Positions 23,810 through 34,471 of a stretch of 64,000 nt of DNA are shown here, one piece after another. Location of the stretch: the NCBI GenBank assembly GCA_951213105.1, contig OX578135.1, positions 159,765,250 to 159,829,249 of the forward strand. The letters run 5' to 3'. The position numbers were made by a program, and so were the translations under genes. Numbering within the stretch: the stretch's first letter is position 1; every line of letters begins with the position of its first letter. The DNA is from Amaurobius ferox (Eukaryota; Arthropoda; Arachnida; Araneae; Amaurobiidae). The notes beneath the pieces are model-generated. The model saw only the letters and a program-made list of their open reading frames with translations. It made no database searches and was not told the DNA's origin.

Positions 23810-24291
23810 TGAGGCGATTGGGCGTCGCCGGGCCCCGAACCAGGGACCCTTTGGTTACAAGACCGACATTATAATCACTGAGCAAAAGCTAGCTCCTCCT
23901 CTGTTCTTGTAATTCGGGTACAGGTTCCAAGCATCTTTGATCAGATGTCTTTGCTGCCGCACACTCCCTCCGCTGATGATGAAGGCCGGGAGGCGTATCG
24001 CCTCGGCGTGACGGTCAGTCGTGGTCAACCAGGAAGGGAGTGTCAGGGCTTCTGACTCCGTGTGGTGCTGCCATCTCGTGTTGAGAGGTGAAATCTTTGG
24101 AGAGGAAGGTTTTTGTGCTCGTATGTCCAGGGTAACCACTGTGGCGATTGGGCGTCGCCGAGCCCCGAACCAGGGACCCTTTGGTTACAAGACCGACATT
24201 ATAATCACGGAGCAAAAGCTAGCTTCTGCTCTGTTCTTATAATTCGGGTATAGGTTCCAAGCATCTTTGATCAGATGTCTTTGCTGCCGCA
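23810..24291 (-). mobile_element. TRIM-like element with tRNA-Thr-like sequence in its terminal repeats
   Basis: Two direct repeats of about 150 bp (23810-23960 and 24140-24291) enclose about 180 bp of unique sequence. In plus-strand reading each repeat begins TG and ends CA, as LTRs do, and GGTT lies directly outside both ends. On the minus strand each repeat contains TGTCGGTCTTGTAACC, matching a tRNA-Thr(UGU) anticodon arm. TGCTCCGTGATTATAATG (A-box region) precedes it and CCTGGTTCGGGGC (B-box region) follows. Upstream of the 3' repeat the minus strand has a purine run (GCGGAGGGAGTG) where a polypurine tract is expected. No gag or pol is present. A relative is at 30513-31128. The LTR reading is an inference from structure. 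Confidence 0.65.
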
Positions 24292-24548
24292 GGTTTGTTG
24301 CGATAAGTTATTCATAGCTTCTAATCATATAAACTTTATCAGATAATCATTGAAAAGCTCAATATGCTTCAATACTTTCATTCTATGTAAAATATAATTA
24401 ATATTAATAAATAAAACTCTTGGTTCTCAATTAAACTTAAGCATTCATGGCTACGAAACAAAGCCTAAAGAACAAAATGGTAAGGGAACGCCTTGCGCCC
24501 TCTTCCCAGGCAAAATTACGTACTTTCTCCTACGAGATTTTTTTTTAA

Positions 24549-24936
24549 AGCGGATGGACTGGCCAAGGAGGGTTGTGGCCACTCTGGTCCTTCCTCTTCG
24601 GCCCTTACTTTTTCTGAACATCAATCCATAGTCAACTCTGAAATCTCGAGGGAGTGGAGGGTTCCTCCCAGCCATCACTGGTATGCAGCCAGAGAGCCGG
24701 ACTCTTCGTTCGTTCTCAATTGTGACAGAGCCTCTCGAACTGCAATATCCAGATTAGCAAGCGGCCACACAAAAGGTCTCTCGTTTTTTGAGGGCAGGAG
24801 GATTTTTGCAGTCTGCTCTAAATGTCAAGCTCAGCAGGCTTCTCCTGAACACATCCTGGACTGTCTGGGATTTTCCAGAGAGGACATATACTCTTCCCCC
24901 TTCTGGTCCTCGACTTCCTTAGGGTTAACGGTCTAA
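24549..24936 (+). pseudogene. C-terminus of LINE ORF2 (RNase H end and cysteine-rich tail)
   Basis: The frame begins inside ADGLAKEG, the end of the RNase H domain seen in Jockey-like arthropod LINEs. It continues with WRVPPSHHWYAAREP, SRTAISRLASGHTKGL and the cysteine-histidine tail CSKCQAQQASPEHILDCLG. About 128 residues remain of a protein that is normally near 900 or more; endonuclease and reverse transcriptase are absent. The frame upstream of 24549 is unrelated sequence that happens to be open. Clade is not certain. Confidence 0.75.
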
Positions 24937-25100
24937 TGGATCTTGTTTGACTTCGTCAGACAGCCGGAGGATAAGCCACAACACAACAGATTTTTTTTTG
25001 CAACTGGTAGAAAGAGGCGAAAAAGCCCGCCTAAACGAATTTTAGAGCACACTCACATGTTGATCCAAAAGTAACTAACTAAAAAAAATAAAAATAAAAT
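24549..25100 (+). mobile_element. 5'-truncated non-LTR retrotransposon, 3' end
   Basis: Holds the last part of the LINE reading frame, then about 150 bp of 3' UTR and an A-rich tail (about 25080-25100, AAAAAAAATAAAAATAAAAT). The frame stops at 24936. Truncation at the 5' side is typical of target-primed reverse transcription. Confidence 0.7.
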
Positions 25101-25966
25101 GACCAGCTTTACTCTAGGAGTGCTGGGAAGAAAGGCGTGCCAAAACTTGCTATTGGTTATAGACAACATGATGTCATTCCAATCAACGTATGGCAGAAAG
25201 GGGATAAAAGGTTTTATTCTACTGTCCTGAAGTGTTTACGCTGAAGACCTGTTGGATATAAAAATATAACAAAAATGACCCTGCACAAATGGTAGAATGT
25301 CGAAAGCCCAGACCACCCGACTCGTCCAAAGACTTAGAGCAGCTATTTGGGTGGCCGGAAATGGTAGAATGTGTAAAATGAAAGCCCTTCTCGTAAATCT
25401 CAGTTGAATTGAGCTTAATTGCTGGTTCATGACAACTAAAGGGTTACAAAAATATTGAAAGATTACCCGGTTTGTAAAAAAAAAACATGGGAGGTCTCGC
25501 CTTTCTCTTTCAAACGCGCATTATTCCAGAGACACAAAATAGAGTATAAAAGATTTGAGGGAGTGGAAACTGAAGGTTTTATGACAGTTTATAGCTATCG
25601 TCTCTGCATAGAACCTGGGAAAATTCCTTTCCTTTGACCACCTGGAAGTTAAGGGAAAATGTCTTCGTTGCAAAAAGATAGTTTTCTGTGCAGGATTAAA
25701 AGTGTTATGGTGAGTTTGAAAATCTAAACTCATCAGAACATTAGGTTTTAATGTACTAACGCAATTAATTATTTAATTACACCCCTTTTATTAGTGGGGT
25801 CTGCTGGTTTCTCCAATGAATTCTGTTTATACAACCTTTTATTTTACTTGATCTGGTGTTTGTTAGTGGGATTTAAATCTGTTATGCCCCAACTAACCGA
25901 GTTCTGCTTAGCGCAGTAATATTACAGTGGGTATTTCGTTGTCTTTTGTGGTACATTTTAATTTTT
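25101..25966. other. No recognisable feature
   Basis: No supported gene or repeat; short frames on both strands lack family features. Confidence 0.45.
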
Positions 25967-26525
25967 ACTTTCTCATACGCAGTATTAAGAAAGTATTGTT
26001 TTCATGAGAATTTTCGATTTCGAGATTTGGATGCCATATATGTGTTAAGACCTCCTGAACACGTTTTGACTATTTTTGGAGTAATGTCCCTTTGTCTGTC
26101 AGTATGTTTGTGGTCGATGCCTTGTGCATCCGATAGCGGCCACAGATATTAATGGATTTTCACGAAACTTTATATCTGGCTTTGTTATGAAAAAATCTAG
26201 AACTAGATAAAATTTGACATAATCATGCATAAAAGGGTTTACTTATGGCTCAATGATCAAGAAACTTAATAGTTTTAATCATTGTTGGGAAAGATAGTCG
26301 CGATACAATTTTTTTGATAGTGACGTCATTAGCTCCACTCGGGAGGCAAGTTATTACTTAAGGGGATACATAATCAAGTATGGTATCAATCGAAATATTT
26401 TTTATGCGCTGGTAGTACGCTATAATTGTAATCATGACCTACAATAAAGCTTTTTCAAAAATTTTAATGAAAATTTGCAGAAAAAAGCGACTAAAATGGA
26501 TTTTCATATGAGATGGTCGAGTTTA
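25967..26525 (+). repeat. R2 copy C
   Basis: 5' hairpin ACTTTCTCATACGCAGTATT / AAGAAAGTATTG, then TTTTCGATTTCGAGATTTGG, GAACACGTTTTGACTATTTT, a short GTCTGTC tract, CACGAAACTTTATATC, and AGTGACGTCATTAGCTCC. It continues to the GTCGAGTTTAGCCACAC block. Confidence 0.75.
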
Positions 26526-26529
26526 GCCA

Positions 26530-26795
26530 CACTTCAGTTAATTTTGATTGTGAACCTTATAGGGCTAGCTTGTTTTGAACCCACCATAAGAATATATTCG
26601 TGTTTTGAGAATAACTCCTAAACCAGAGCATCTAGAAAATCCAAATTTAGCATCTTATTGTAGTTTGTGGAATAATTTTAATTATTTTTGGATTTTGAAC
26701 CATATCGGACTAGCCCGTCTTGGCCCGCCATAGCAATGTACTCCTTTTTGGAAAATAGCTTGAGAACTGCAGCAGCTAGAAAATCCACCTTTGGA
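26530..26795 (+). repeat. Two diverged tandem units of about 145 bp
   Basis: Unit one (about 26535-26645) and unit two (about 26680-26795) share TTTTGAACC, AGCTAGAAAATCCA and TAGCAATGTACTCC-like blocks. They follow directly on R2 copy C and may be part of its 3' region. Confidence 0.55.
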
Positions 26796-27419
26796 CCACT
26801 TATGTCGTTGTCCTTCATATATTTAATTTACATATATTTTAATAAATACATTTTTCAGGCATTTAATTTACATACAAATAATAAAAGAGATACTTAACAA
26901 AAATCTATGTCTTTTTGCTTTTACTTGATTAAATCTTTAATAACTTCCCATTCAGTAAGTAATTGCTCTTTATGACCTGTATATTTTGGAGTGCCTATGA
27001 AAGAACAGCGACCATAATCTCATTCTGCATGTTTTGGACTCTGATTTTTTTTCCATCCACCCTTCACACGTAAAAGATAAAATTTGAATTCATTAATACA
27101 AATTAGTCGACTGTCTCCAATTAATGAGCTTGGCAATTAAGTTTTTAACATTAAAAAAAGCGGTTTTTCAAATTTAATTAAAAAGGTGTATCACATTTTA
27201 AGGATTAATCAAAATTGGGCGGAATTAAATATACAAATATAAAAAGTGAAATGCAGATATACATATCAAATTTTTATGTCTGTCCGTTTGATTATAAAAA
27301 AAGCTATCATTCTAGTTGCTTAAAAATTAATATAAATATTAAATTAATAATTATGAATGCACTAAACATACAATTTTTAATTTTTGAAAAATAAATATTC
27401 TAATAAAATTTTTTTGTTT
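26796..27419. other. No recognisable feature
   Basis: Very AT-rich; nothing supported. Confidence 0.45.
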
Positions 27420-28265
27420 GATCCTAAAAAGGAAAAATATGAAAATTAGCCTATATCATTTTTTCAAAACACTTTTTTGCAAAATATTTTCAAATGTTTT
27501 AGACTTAGTGTGGAGAAGCATTAAGTAGCTTTACTTTAACGAAAAAAAATGTGTCTCGTGATTTCCATTAAAAAAAGATGTTGAGGGCAGCTTTTATTCA
27601 TTTTTTGAACTCTGACTTATCTTCGAAATCACACGTTTAATTAACCAGAGTGTGGCTTAACTCGACTTTATCATTCTAGAATCCATTTTTTAATAACTTT
27701 TTTTTAATTTTATAAGAATTTTTTTTTAAAAATCGGTAATGTGGGTCAAATAGTTACGATTATGGCGTGTTGCGCTTCACTATAAAGAACTTAACAAATT
27801 TTTTCGATTGATACTATACTTGGCAATGTACCCCCGTTTGGGGGGGGGGGGAGGGTTGGACTTCCCCCGAGGGAGCTAATGACGTCACGAACAAAAAAAT
27901 TGTATTGTGATAATTTTTCAAAACAATGATTGAAACTATTAAGTCCTGTGATCATTGAACTCCTAAATAAACCATTTTATGCATGAATATGTCCAATTTT
28001 GTCCTATGCTGTCATGTTATAAAAATATAAAATTTCAGATAAAATTTTCGCTCGAATTTTAAAAAATCCTACCTAGTTCTGAATTTTTTTGATAACAAAG
28101 CCGGATATAACCGGATAATTGACCATATACAGACATATAGACAAGTAGACGGACATCACTAAAAATAGTAAAAATGTGTTCAGGAGGTCTTGAAACATAT
28201 ATTGGCGTCAAAATCACGAATTTGAAAGTTTTCGTGTAGATAATATTTTCTCTATACTGTATTGC
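27420..28265 (-). repeat. R2 copy D
   Basis: The longest R2 3' half seen. It shares about 560 bp with 48755-49327 (TTTAGACTTAGTGTGGAGAAG, CTAATGACGTCACGAAC). The 5' hairpin end is near 28265. A run of 14 G lies at about 27840-27853. Confidence 0.7.
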
Positions 28266-28479
28266 ATAGTGTGATAGAAATAAAAATTAGTCGAATCATG
28301 GATTAACAAAACAGCTCCTATTTTCATATTAATCTCATGCAAATGTTAAAGTAGAAAAGTTTTTATTTATTACTACAATCTGGAAAAAGTACGCCCGTCT
28401 TCGTGGCGTCTCAAATGGGGCGTGTTTGTTGCTATGGAAGCAGTGAGGTATGTAAAGAATTGTTCTTAAATTGCATTGG

Positions 28480-29310
28480 GCAATTAGCATGGTTGTGCTC
28501 GAGAAAAACGGATCACGGGAATGATTTTTGGTCAAAACAGGCTTTTCAAAACTGGATGATCAAATGTGGTATTGTATTATCTGTAATTGGATTATCTGTG
28601 TGATTGGATTATCTGTAATTGGATTATCTGTGTGATTGGATTATCTGTAATTTAAGCGTTTATTTTTAACGTTATTTATAGCCCGAATAATAGCTATTAA
28701 TTCAAAGTATCATATAGAAGTACTTTCACTTGCCTGTATGTTTATCACCTCACAAATGAAAATTGGAATTTTATTAAGGCAATCCGTAGCAAAATGTACT
28801 TTACATCGGCTGTTGATCAGAAATGAATGAAAAAATTTCCCCTTTTATTATTTGGTAATTTTCTCCCCAATCACAGTTAAAATGAGATCGAAAAAAAAAG
28901 ATCTGACCAGATTATTTTCGAAAAATTAAATTAAGCAATCTTCGCGAGCCCTCAAAGCGATTTCCCAGACTTTTCCCCGTGAGCCATTCGGAGTTAACTA
29001 GCATCGCGAAAGTGATTGCAAAGTTTGTAATTGGGTTCCTGAACTTTTACCGTTGTTCCACTCCAACATCGTAATGGGGAAGAATTCTATTTCGAAATTC
29101 GTTAAAACGGAGAATTAGTTTGTATTTTATGGGCAGCAATGTGTGGTACTGCACTTCGGGTAAAGTTAGCTTGAGTTATAACTTACAAGCTGCATGTGCC
29201 TTCTTACTCGGTTTTATTCGGGTACCATAGAATTTATGCAGAGCCTAGTTAGTAGAAAAGTTCTTAAGCAAACCAATCATTTTGTAAGGAAAGGTCATTG
29301 AGTACACACA
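28480..29310 (+). repeat. Duplicated block (partner 52645-54720)
   Basis: Matches 52649-52812 and 54190-54715, with R3 inserted in the partner. Landmarks: GATCACGGGAATGATTTTTG, TAGAAGTACTTTCAC, GAGCCATTCGGAGTT, CTCCAACATCGTAATGGGGA. A GATTATCTGTAATTG / GATTATCTGTGTGATTG minisatellite (28570-28652) is expanded only here. An open frame in the partner is broken by stops here, so it is not coding. Confidence 0.7.
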
Positions 29311-29970
29311 TGTACACTTCAGTAAAATGACCATGCCCTACTGAATAAAAGGAATTTCAGCTTTCCTAGTGGAAAAAATAAAAAAGCTTTAGAATAACGA
29401 ACTCGAAAATAAAGTGAGATAGACGAGAAAATCCAATTACAAAGTCCTAAAAGATTTTCCAGTGAGTAGGAATCGACAAAGGGAACGCACGCAACGCTTG
29501 TAGGGAAGGTAATAAATGTATCTGTGAAAAGTCGTATTATTACACGGTGACCCCTGTAATGCTTGTCAAAGTATGCGATTACATTCTTTCTCGAATTCAA
29601 ATATGCATTGTAAATGACTGAGTGTATTTTGAACACGTTGTAGATTAGACTTCCGTGCATACCATACAGCCATTTGCTCATAACCATATTACATCAAATA
29701 AATGCCTTTTGTAACAGTTTTGGTGTCGATTTTTACTCGTCAGATAATGTTCTACAACTTTGCAATGGGGTTTTTTCGTATATCTTGCTTGGTTGTCGAG
29801 TGTGTTATTTTAATTTATTAAATACTCCGCCAGGGGCACTTCAAACCTTTTTATTCGATCGAGCATGGCATTTTACTATAGATAGACCTAACGTGTACAC
29901 TCATAAACCTTTCCTTACAAAGTTATTGACGTGCTTAAGGATTTTCCTTAGGAACTCTATAATTAAGTCT
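29225..29970. mobile_element. R4 copy b (foldback-like, inverted ends)
   Basis: The left side (TTGTAAGGAAAGGTCATTGA, ATGACCATGCCC) is mirrored on the right (GAGCATGGCATTTTACTATA, CCTTTCCTTACAAAG, AGGATTTTCCTTAGGAAC). The middle has the conserved GTTCTACAACTTTG and TTGTCGAG blocks. Reading frames across it are not shared by other R4 copies. Confidence 0.7.
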
Positions 29971-30039
29971 TACTGTACAAAACAGTACATTTCACACAGT
30001 TCCAACAAAGCTGGATATGCTAATATGATGAAAAGGCAG

Positions 30040-31760
30040 TCTGATTGATATTCTTTTGTCTCGGTAATAATTTTTTGTTTATAGGCTTCTGTTACAGTGT
30101 TTCTACTGGAAAGAAAACGTTTCAAAATTTAATTGAGAAATTTTGTTAGATACTGTCATTTATTTGACGAAAACAGGATCATGAATATTTATTTTCATAC
30201 GCTAGTAATGCACAGTAAAACATTTGCAAACAGGGTACTAAAAGTGGCAGGAAAATTAGCTGTCCGTAATGGGGAGTAAGGTTCCTGATAGTCATGACAA
30301 TTTATATAAAAAATATATAAATAACGCGTCGCAGACGATAATTAGCTGAATATTTCAGAAATGAAGCTGGTATTTTCATAAACGCCTGTAATAGTGGCTT
30401 TTCTTATCAGTTTGCCGTTATGATCAACAAAGTAGCTAAAAAATGGGCAAATGTCGCAAAATGTTTTACAGTGTGTTTGGCTTCCTTTTCAGTGCATTTG
30501 CAATTTAACTTATGGCAGCAGCCGGCCTTGCTCCTGCCAAAGACATCGATCGAAGTTGCTACGAATCAATACCTGAATTATAAGTTCGGAGTCGAAGCTA
30601 GCTTTTGCTCTAACCTTAAAATGTCGGTCTTGTAAACACCAGGTCCCGAGTTCGGACCTGGCTTGGGACTAGCAACATCAATTCCTACAATGATGACCCT
30701 GCACATACGAGCACGCAACCTTCTTTCTCCAACGATCTCAACACGAGATGGCAGCACCACACTGAACCAGAGGCGCCGACCATTCCCTTCCTGATTGAAT
30801 ACGACTGACGTCACGACGCCGCAGGCCTGAGGTACGACACGCCTCCCGGCTATTCAGCCCTCGACTGAGTTTCAGGATGGGGACGCGACAGGGGTTTTCT
30901 CGGGGTGCCCCCCCCTCTTCCAAATTCGATCGGACTTCTCATCAGGGGGTGAAGTGTGTGGTAGCAGCCGACTATGCTCCTGTCAAAGACATCAATAGAA
31001 GATGCTAGGAATCAGTACCTGAATTCGAAGTCGAAGCTAGCTTTTGCTTTAACCTTATAATGTTGGTCTTGTAAGCACCGGGTCTCGAGTTCGGGCTTGG
31101 CTCGGGACTAGCAACATCAATTCCTACAAACTTCTATGGTATTCACAATTTTAAACATAGTTTCCTTTTGTTTCAGTTTAAAATAAATAATGTGCTTATT
31201 ATAACACAACTTTTAAGAAGTTGAAATTCCAGGGCAGGAAATTCTTCAAAACCCACTTTAATTATGTCATCCTTTTTATTCTAAAAGACATACAATGGAA
31301 AGACATACTTTTCTTGTTATATTCTTTAGTGGCTCCCTTAAATTCTTTGAAAAGTACTCGAGGAATCTCTAGTGCATTTATTTCTTGTATTTTTCCTCCG
31401 AACATTTGAGTAACAATAGTTTCTCTAAATGCGAATAAAGATATCATAAAGAACTGGAATCTTTCGCTTATTAGGACTTTGCTCCATTGTAGTTTTGAAA
31501 TGTTCTATTTAAGTTTTAAATTGACAGCATTACGGCTTATTGAGATTGGACTTTTTAGTTTAATCGGTCTTTCTGAGTTGAATCGGATTTTGAGTTAATT
31601 TTCCGTTTTCGCGCATTTGTTGATTTTAGAATGTTATTAGCGCTTTTATTAAAGGTACTGTTTGTTTAATCATTAATTAGCAATTATTCGTTACATTTCA
31701 TTCGCAAGTAATTAAAAATTTGATTTGAACAACGCATGTCTTTCTCTGAAGATTTGCCTT
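30040..31760 (+). repeat. Duplicated block (partner 60845-63165)
   Basis: The shared order is AAAGGCAGTCTG, TTTATTTGACGAAAACAG, TTCCTTTTCAGTGCATTTGC, TATGGTATTCACA, AATGCGAATAAAGATAT. This copy holds a TRIM (30513-31128) that the partner lacks. The partner holds an R1L that this copy lacks (empty site about 30150-30165). Confidence 0.75.
30513..31128 (+). mobile_element. TRIM-like element with tRNA-Thr-like LTRs, second copy
   Basis: The direct terminal repeats 30513-30689 (about 177 bp) and 30959-31128 (about 170 bp) both start TGG and end CCTACA. They enclose about 270 bp of sequence with no reading frame of note. AACTT lies at 30507-30511 and 31129-31133. The partner duplication at about 62532 lacks the element, which proves insertion. 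Each repeat has GTCTTGTAA within a tRNA-Thr-like arm, followed by CGAGTTCGG (B-box-like). A purine-rich CAGGGGGTGAAG precedes the second repeat. After the first repeat, ACCCTGCACATACGAGCAC is shared with the copy at 24.1 kb (ACCCTGGACATACGAGCAC on its minus strand). Confidence 0.75.
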
Positions 31761-32324
31761 TATTTACAATTTCCTTATGTAGATTCATTGGCAGGAGATT
31801 TATTTGTTTTATCCCATAAAACAACATATGAAATGCATAATTATTAAACTTGCATAGTTTTTTCAATTTCTCCATAATTTCATTTGGCTACTTGGCGCTA
31901 TTTCAATCGTGCCATTTAACCCAAATTTCAAACAAGGGTTTACCATAGCATAGTGGAAATTGTTGTATCCTTTTCTACTTTCCCTACATAGTATAATTGT
32001 ATAGGGGAAAATATTGAGATAGGGTCGAAAATTTGAATTTTCGACAAAGATTATGTTTTTAATATCCTTGAACTTAAATCGAACGTTTTTGAGGTGATGT
32101 CTGTTGTACGTGTGTATATGAGTGTTTGTGTCAGTATATATGTATCCGTGAGTCGGTGTGTGTGTGTATGTGTCGTTAGGTCTATGTGTGGTGTGTGAGA
32201 GTCTGTTGAAACGATATCTCACGAACAAATGGAACGTTTCGGAAAACAGTTGGTACATATATTGCAATCAGTGAACTACTAGAACTCTATTGATTTTAGA
32301 CGCTGCTGCCAAAAAAACATCGAA

Positions 32325-32545
32325 TGACCATGCTAGGAATCGGTACCTGAATTATAAATTTGGACCCAAGGATAGTTTTTTGGCGTAATCTTATAGTTAA
32401 AGACCCAGGTCACTCAACTCACCCTAAGGTATGAGCAGCAGATTGAATGACCGGGGCCTAATCTTATAGTGCTGATCTTGTAAGCTCACGGTCTCGAGTT
32501 CTAACTTGGGTTGGACCCAAAAAATCTCATTCCTACACGTGTCCA
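32325..32545 (+). repeat. Solo LTR-like relic of the TRIM family
   Basis: TAGGAATCGGTACCTGAATT to CTCATTCCTACA follows the LTR order of 30513-30689, including GCTGATCTTGTAAGC and GTCTCGAGTTC. A roughly 60-bp stretch inside repeats CTTATAGT, so the copy has an internal duplication. Confidence 0.6.
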
Positions 32546-32615
32546 GCTATCCAGCCACACATTAAGCTACCATAAGGTTGGTCGTGTGGTCTGGGTCTTC
32601 GACGTGTATTACTGT

Positions 32616-32894
32616 CAAAAATTGGGGAGGGGCGTCGTGAGACCATTCGATCGCGACTAAAATCAATAAAATTCTTGTATGCACTGATAGTAATATACGT
32701 TGTTTTTGTTGTTGTTGAGACTCAGACCGTCCGACCTACCAGAGAGGTTGTTACCTTACACCTTTCTGGTAGGTCGGGAGGTCTGGGTCTCAACAGCAAC
32801 AACAACGTATATTAAATACTATCAGTGAATACAAGAATTTTATTGATTTTAGTCGCGATTGAATGGTCTCACGACGCCCCCTTCCCAATTTTTG
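32616..32894. repeat. Inverted duplication containing SINE-A tails
   Basis: Arms of about 130 bp (32616-32745 and 32757-32894) are nearly exact reverse complements. Each holds R1 middle sequence (AATTTTATTGATTTTAGTCG), a GTT/CAA tract and a SINE-A tail (GACCGTCCGACCTACCAG and its reverse). The loop is about 11 bp. Confidence 0.85.
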
Positions 32895-33395
32895 AATGAA
32901 ATCTTGAAGAAAAAAAGAAAATTCAGAACTGTTAATAATGTTAAATTTATAATCATTTCATAAATAATTTTTCTTTAGAAAACGAATGATACGAATTTTT
33001 AGAACGTTAGCATGAACCGAACCGCAACGTCTGTTATAGAACCGAATCATTAGCGATTAATCATTCTTGAATGTTTATTCGAAGGAAATTATAAAACAAT
33101 AGCCATCAAAGTAGAACTTTCCATCCGAGTAGAGCGTCTCCGTTCGAAGGGCGTTGTCGTCTTCCCAATTCTTCAATAATTGCCTTGAGCTAATTTTAGT
33201 CGCATCTTTTCGAACAACGCCTTTGCTCTGAATCTCTCCCCCCCCCCCGTTTTGCATTACATTTTCTCAAAACTCAATACCTAGTAATGCCAATATTTGT
33301 AAGGCACAACGATGAAAAATAACGAGGAATAAAACGCGTTTTTTAATGTCATCCCCTACACAACAGTGGCGAGTGGAAAATGTAGAAATTAAATT

Positions 33396-33530
33396 TTAAC
33401 TTTTTGCTTACGGGTGGGACAGCATCGATATCAAACGAAGAACCTCCCCCAAAAAAGGTTATTTCACATACACTATCCCAAACGGTTCTATCCCCTTTTG
33501 CAGGAATTATCGTCCACGGACGCCAATGTT
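33396..33530 (+). mobile_element. piggyBac-like MITE, decayed copy
   Basis: TTAA at 33396-33399 is followed by CTTTTTGCTTACGGGTGGGA, matching the left end of the intact MITE at 38912. The right end is not preserved. Confidence 0.55.
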
Positions 33531-33569
33531 TGCATGTCGCATGTCTGCATGTAGGGATGCCGCCCTCCT

Positions 33570-33830
33570 TGTAGATAACCTTGCTGCTTCAGCCGGGAAT
33601 TGAATCCGGATTTTCGAACTGACCAGTCGACACTCTACCTTTAAGCTATTAAGACGAAATTGCAAGCTCTTATTATCGAATTAGACTCGGCATTCTAAAC
33701 TCTCTAATGTCAGATTAACGTCTTCAGCTTCTTCTTTGACCCAGACCGTCCGACCAACTCGAATGTATAAGGTATCTACTTGGACGGCCGAGAGGTGTCA
33801 CCCAATTTAACCCGGATCCCAGTGGGAAAT
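33570..33830 (-). repeat. Module B with tRNA-like part, then a SINE-A tail fragment
   Basis: 33570-33720: CCTTGCTGCTTCAGCCGGGA, TGACCAGTCGACACTCTACC and GCAAGCTCTTATTATCG. 33738-33830: the SINE-A 3' half only (CAGACCGTCCGACC...ACCCGGATCCCAGTGGGA), 5'-truncated on the minus strand. Confidence 0.65.
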
Positions 33831-34471
33831 ATTTTTTTCATTTGCAGGGGTACTCATATATTGGATACATACTATACTTTTTATTGTATTTTAATCAAAT
33901 ATTAGAAATGAAAAGACTTGAATGTGTCGTCAAATTTACTTGAAGCCGGAAATTAAGAGTTCCTGTAATTCTTTTTCGATAATTTCGAGATTCGAATATT
34001 AATAAGACAATTATCGCGAACAAAAGGAAGCCACAGGCGTTACATTATGCAGCGCTTCCGTCTTTAGAAGTTCGTCTGATTCATGATTGGAAAAAACCGA
34101 TAAATTCCGAATTTCACCAACAATGATCTTACATGCAAGACACGGTTACCATTCATTGCAGATTTGATAAAATTATATCAAAGTGATTTATTTTTTACTG
34201 CAACGTTATTTTTGTAGACGATATTAAAGGGTTATAAAACTTTTAAACATTTAAAGGAATTGATTTTTTGAAAATATATGTATATGAAAATGTAAACTTT
34301 TCAGAACATTTTAAACAATCCGCATGAAAAACAATTGTTAATAGTTTCAGTCTGATGGAACCAAATTGGTTTTGTGTGAATGCCGCCTCTCTTTGTGGTT
34401 GGATTGTCTTCTTTAGGCATTTAGAAAAGAGTTCGAACTATTAAAATATCGAAATTAGAACAACTCTATTT
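33831..34471. other. No recognisable feature
   Basis: No supported gene or repeat. Confidence 0.45.

Larger units (their letters stand above)
31977..33050 (+). repeat. R1 diverged copy, interrupted
   Basis: The 5' part, 31977-32305, has the ACTTTCCCTACATAG hairpin, GAGGTGATGTCTGT, a short TG tract and ACGATATCTCACGAACAAAT. The R1 middle resumes at about 32880-33030 (TTTTTGAATGAAATCTTG, TTAGAACGTTAGCATGAACC). The gap holds a TRIM LTR relic and an inverted duplication. Confidence 0.65.

Noticed and set aside
24015..24242. Overlapping frames in the TRIM-like element
   Set aside because: Neither frame resembles gag or pol, they are not shared with the copy at 30.5 kb, and the region is better explained as LTR-like repeats plus a short interior.
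28570..28652. Regularly spaced GATTATCTGT repeats, considered as a CRISPR-like array
   Set aside because: Units are adjacent with no unique spacers, and the sequence context is eukaryotic; it is a minisatellite.
29319..30048. Two frames of over 120 residues across R4 copy b
   Set aside because: Other R4 copies (36346, 37700, 59585, 60144) do not keep these frames, and the sequence is part of a foldback-like repeat.
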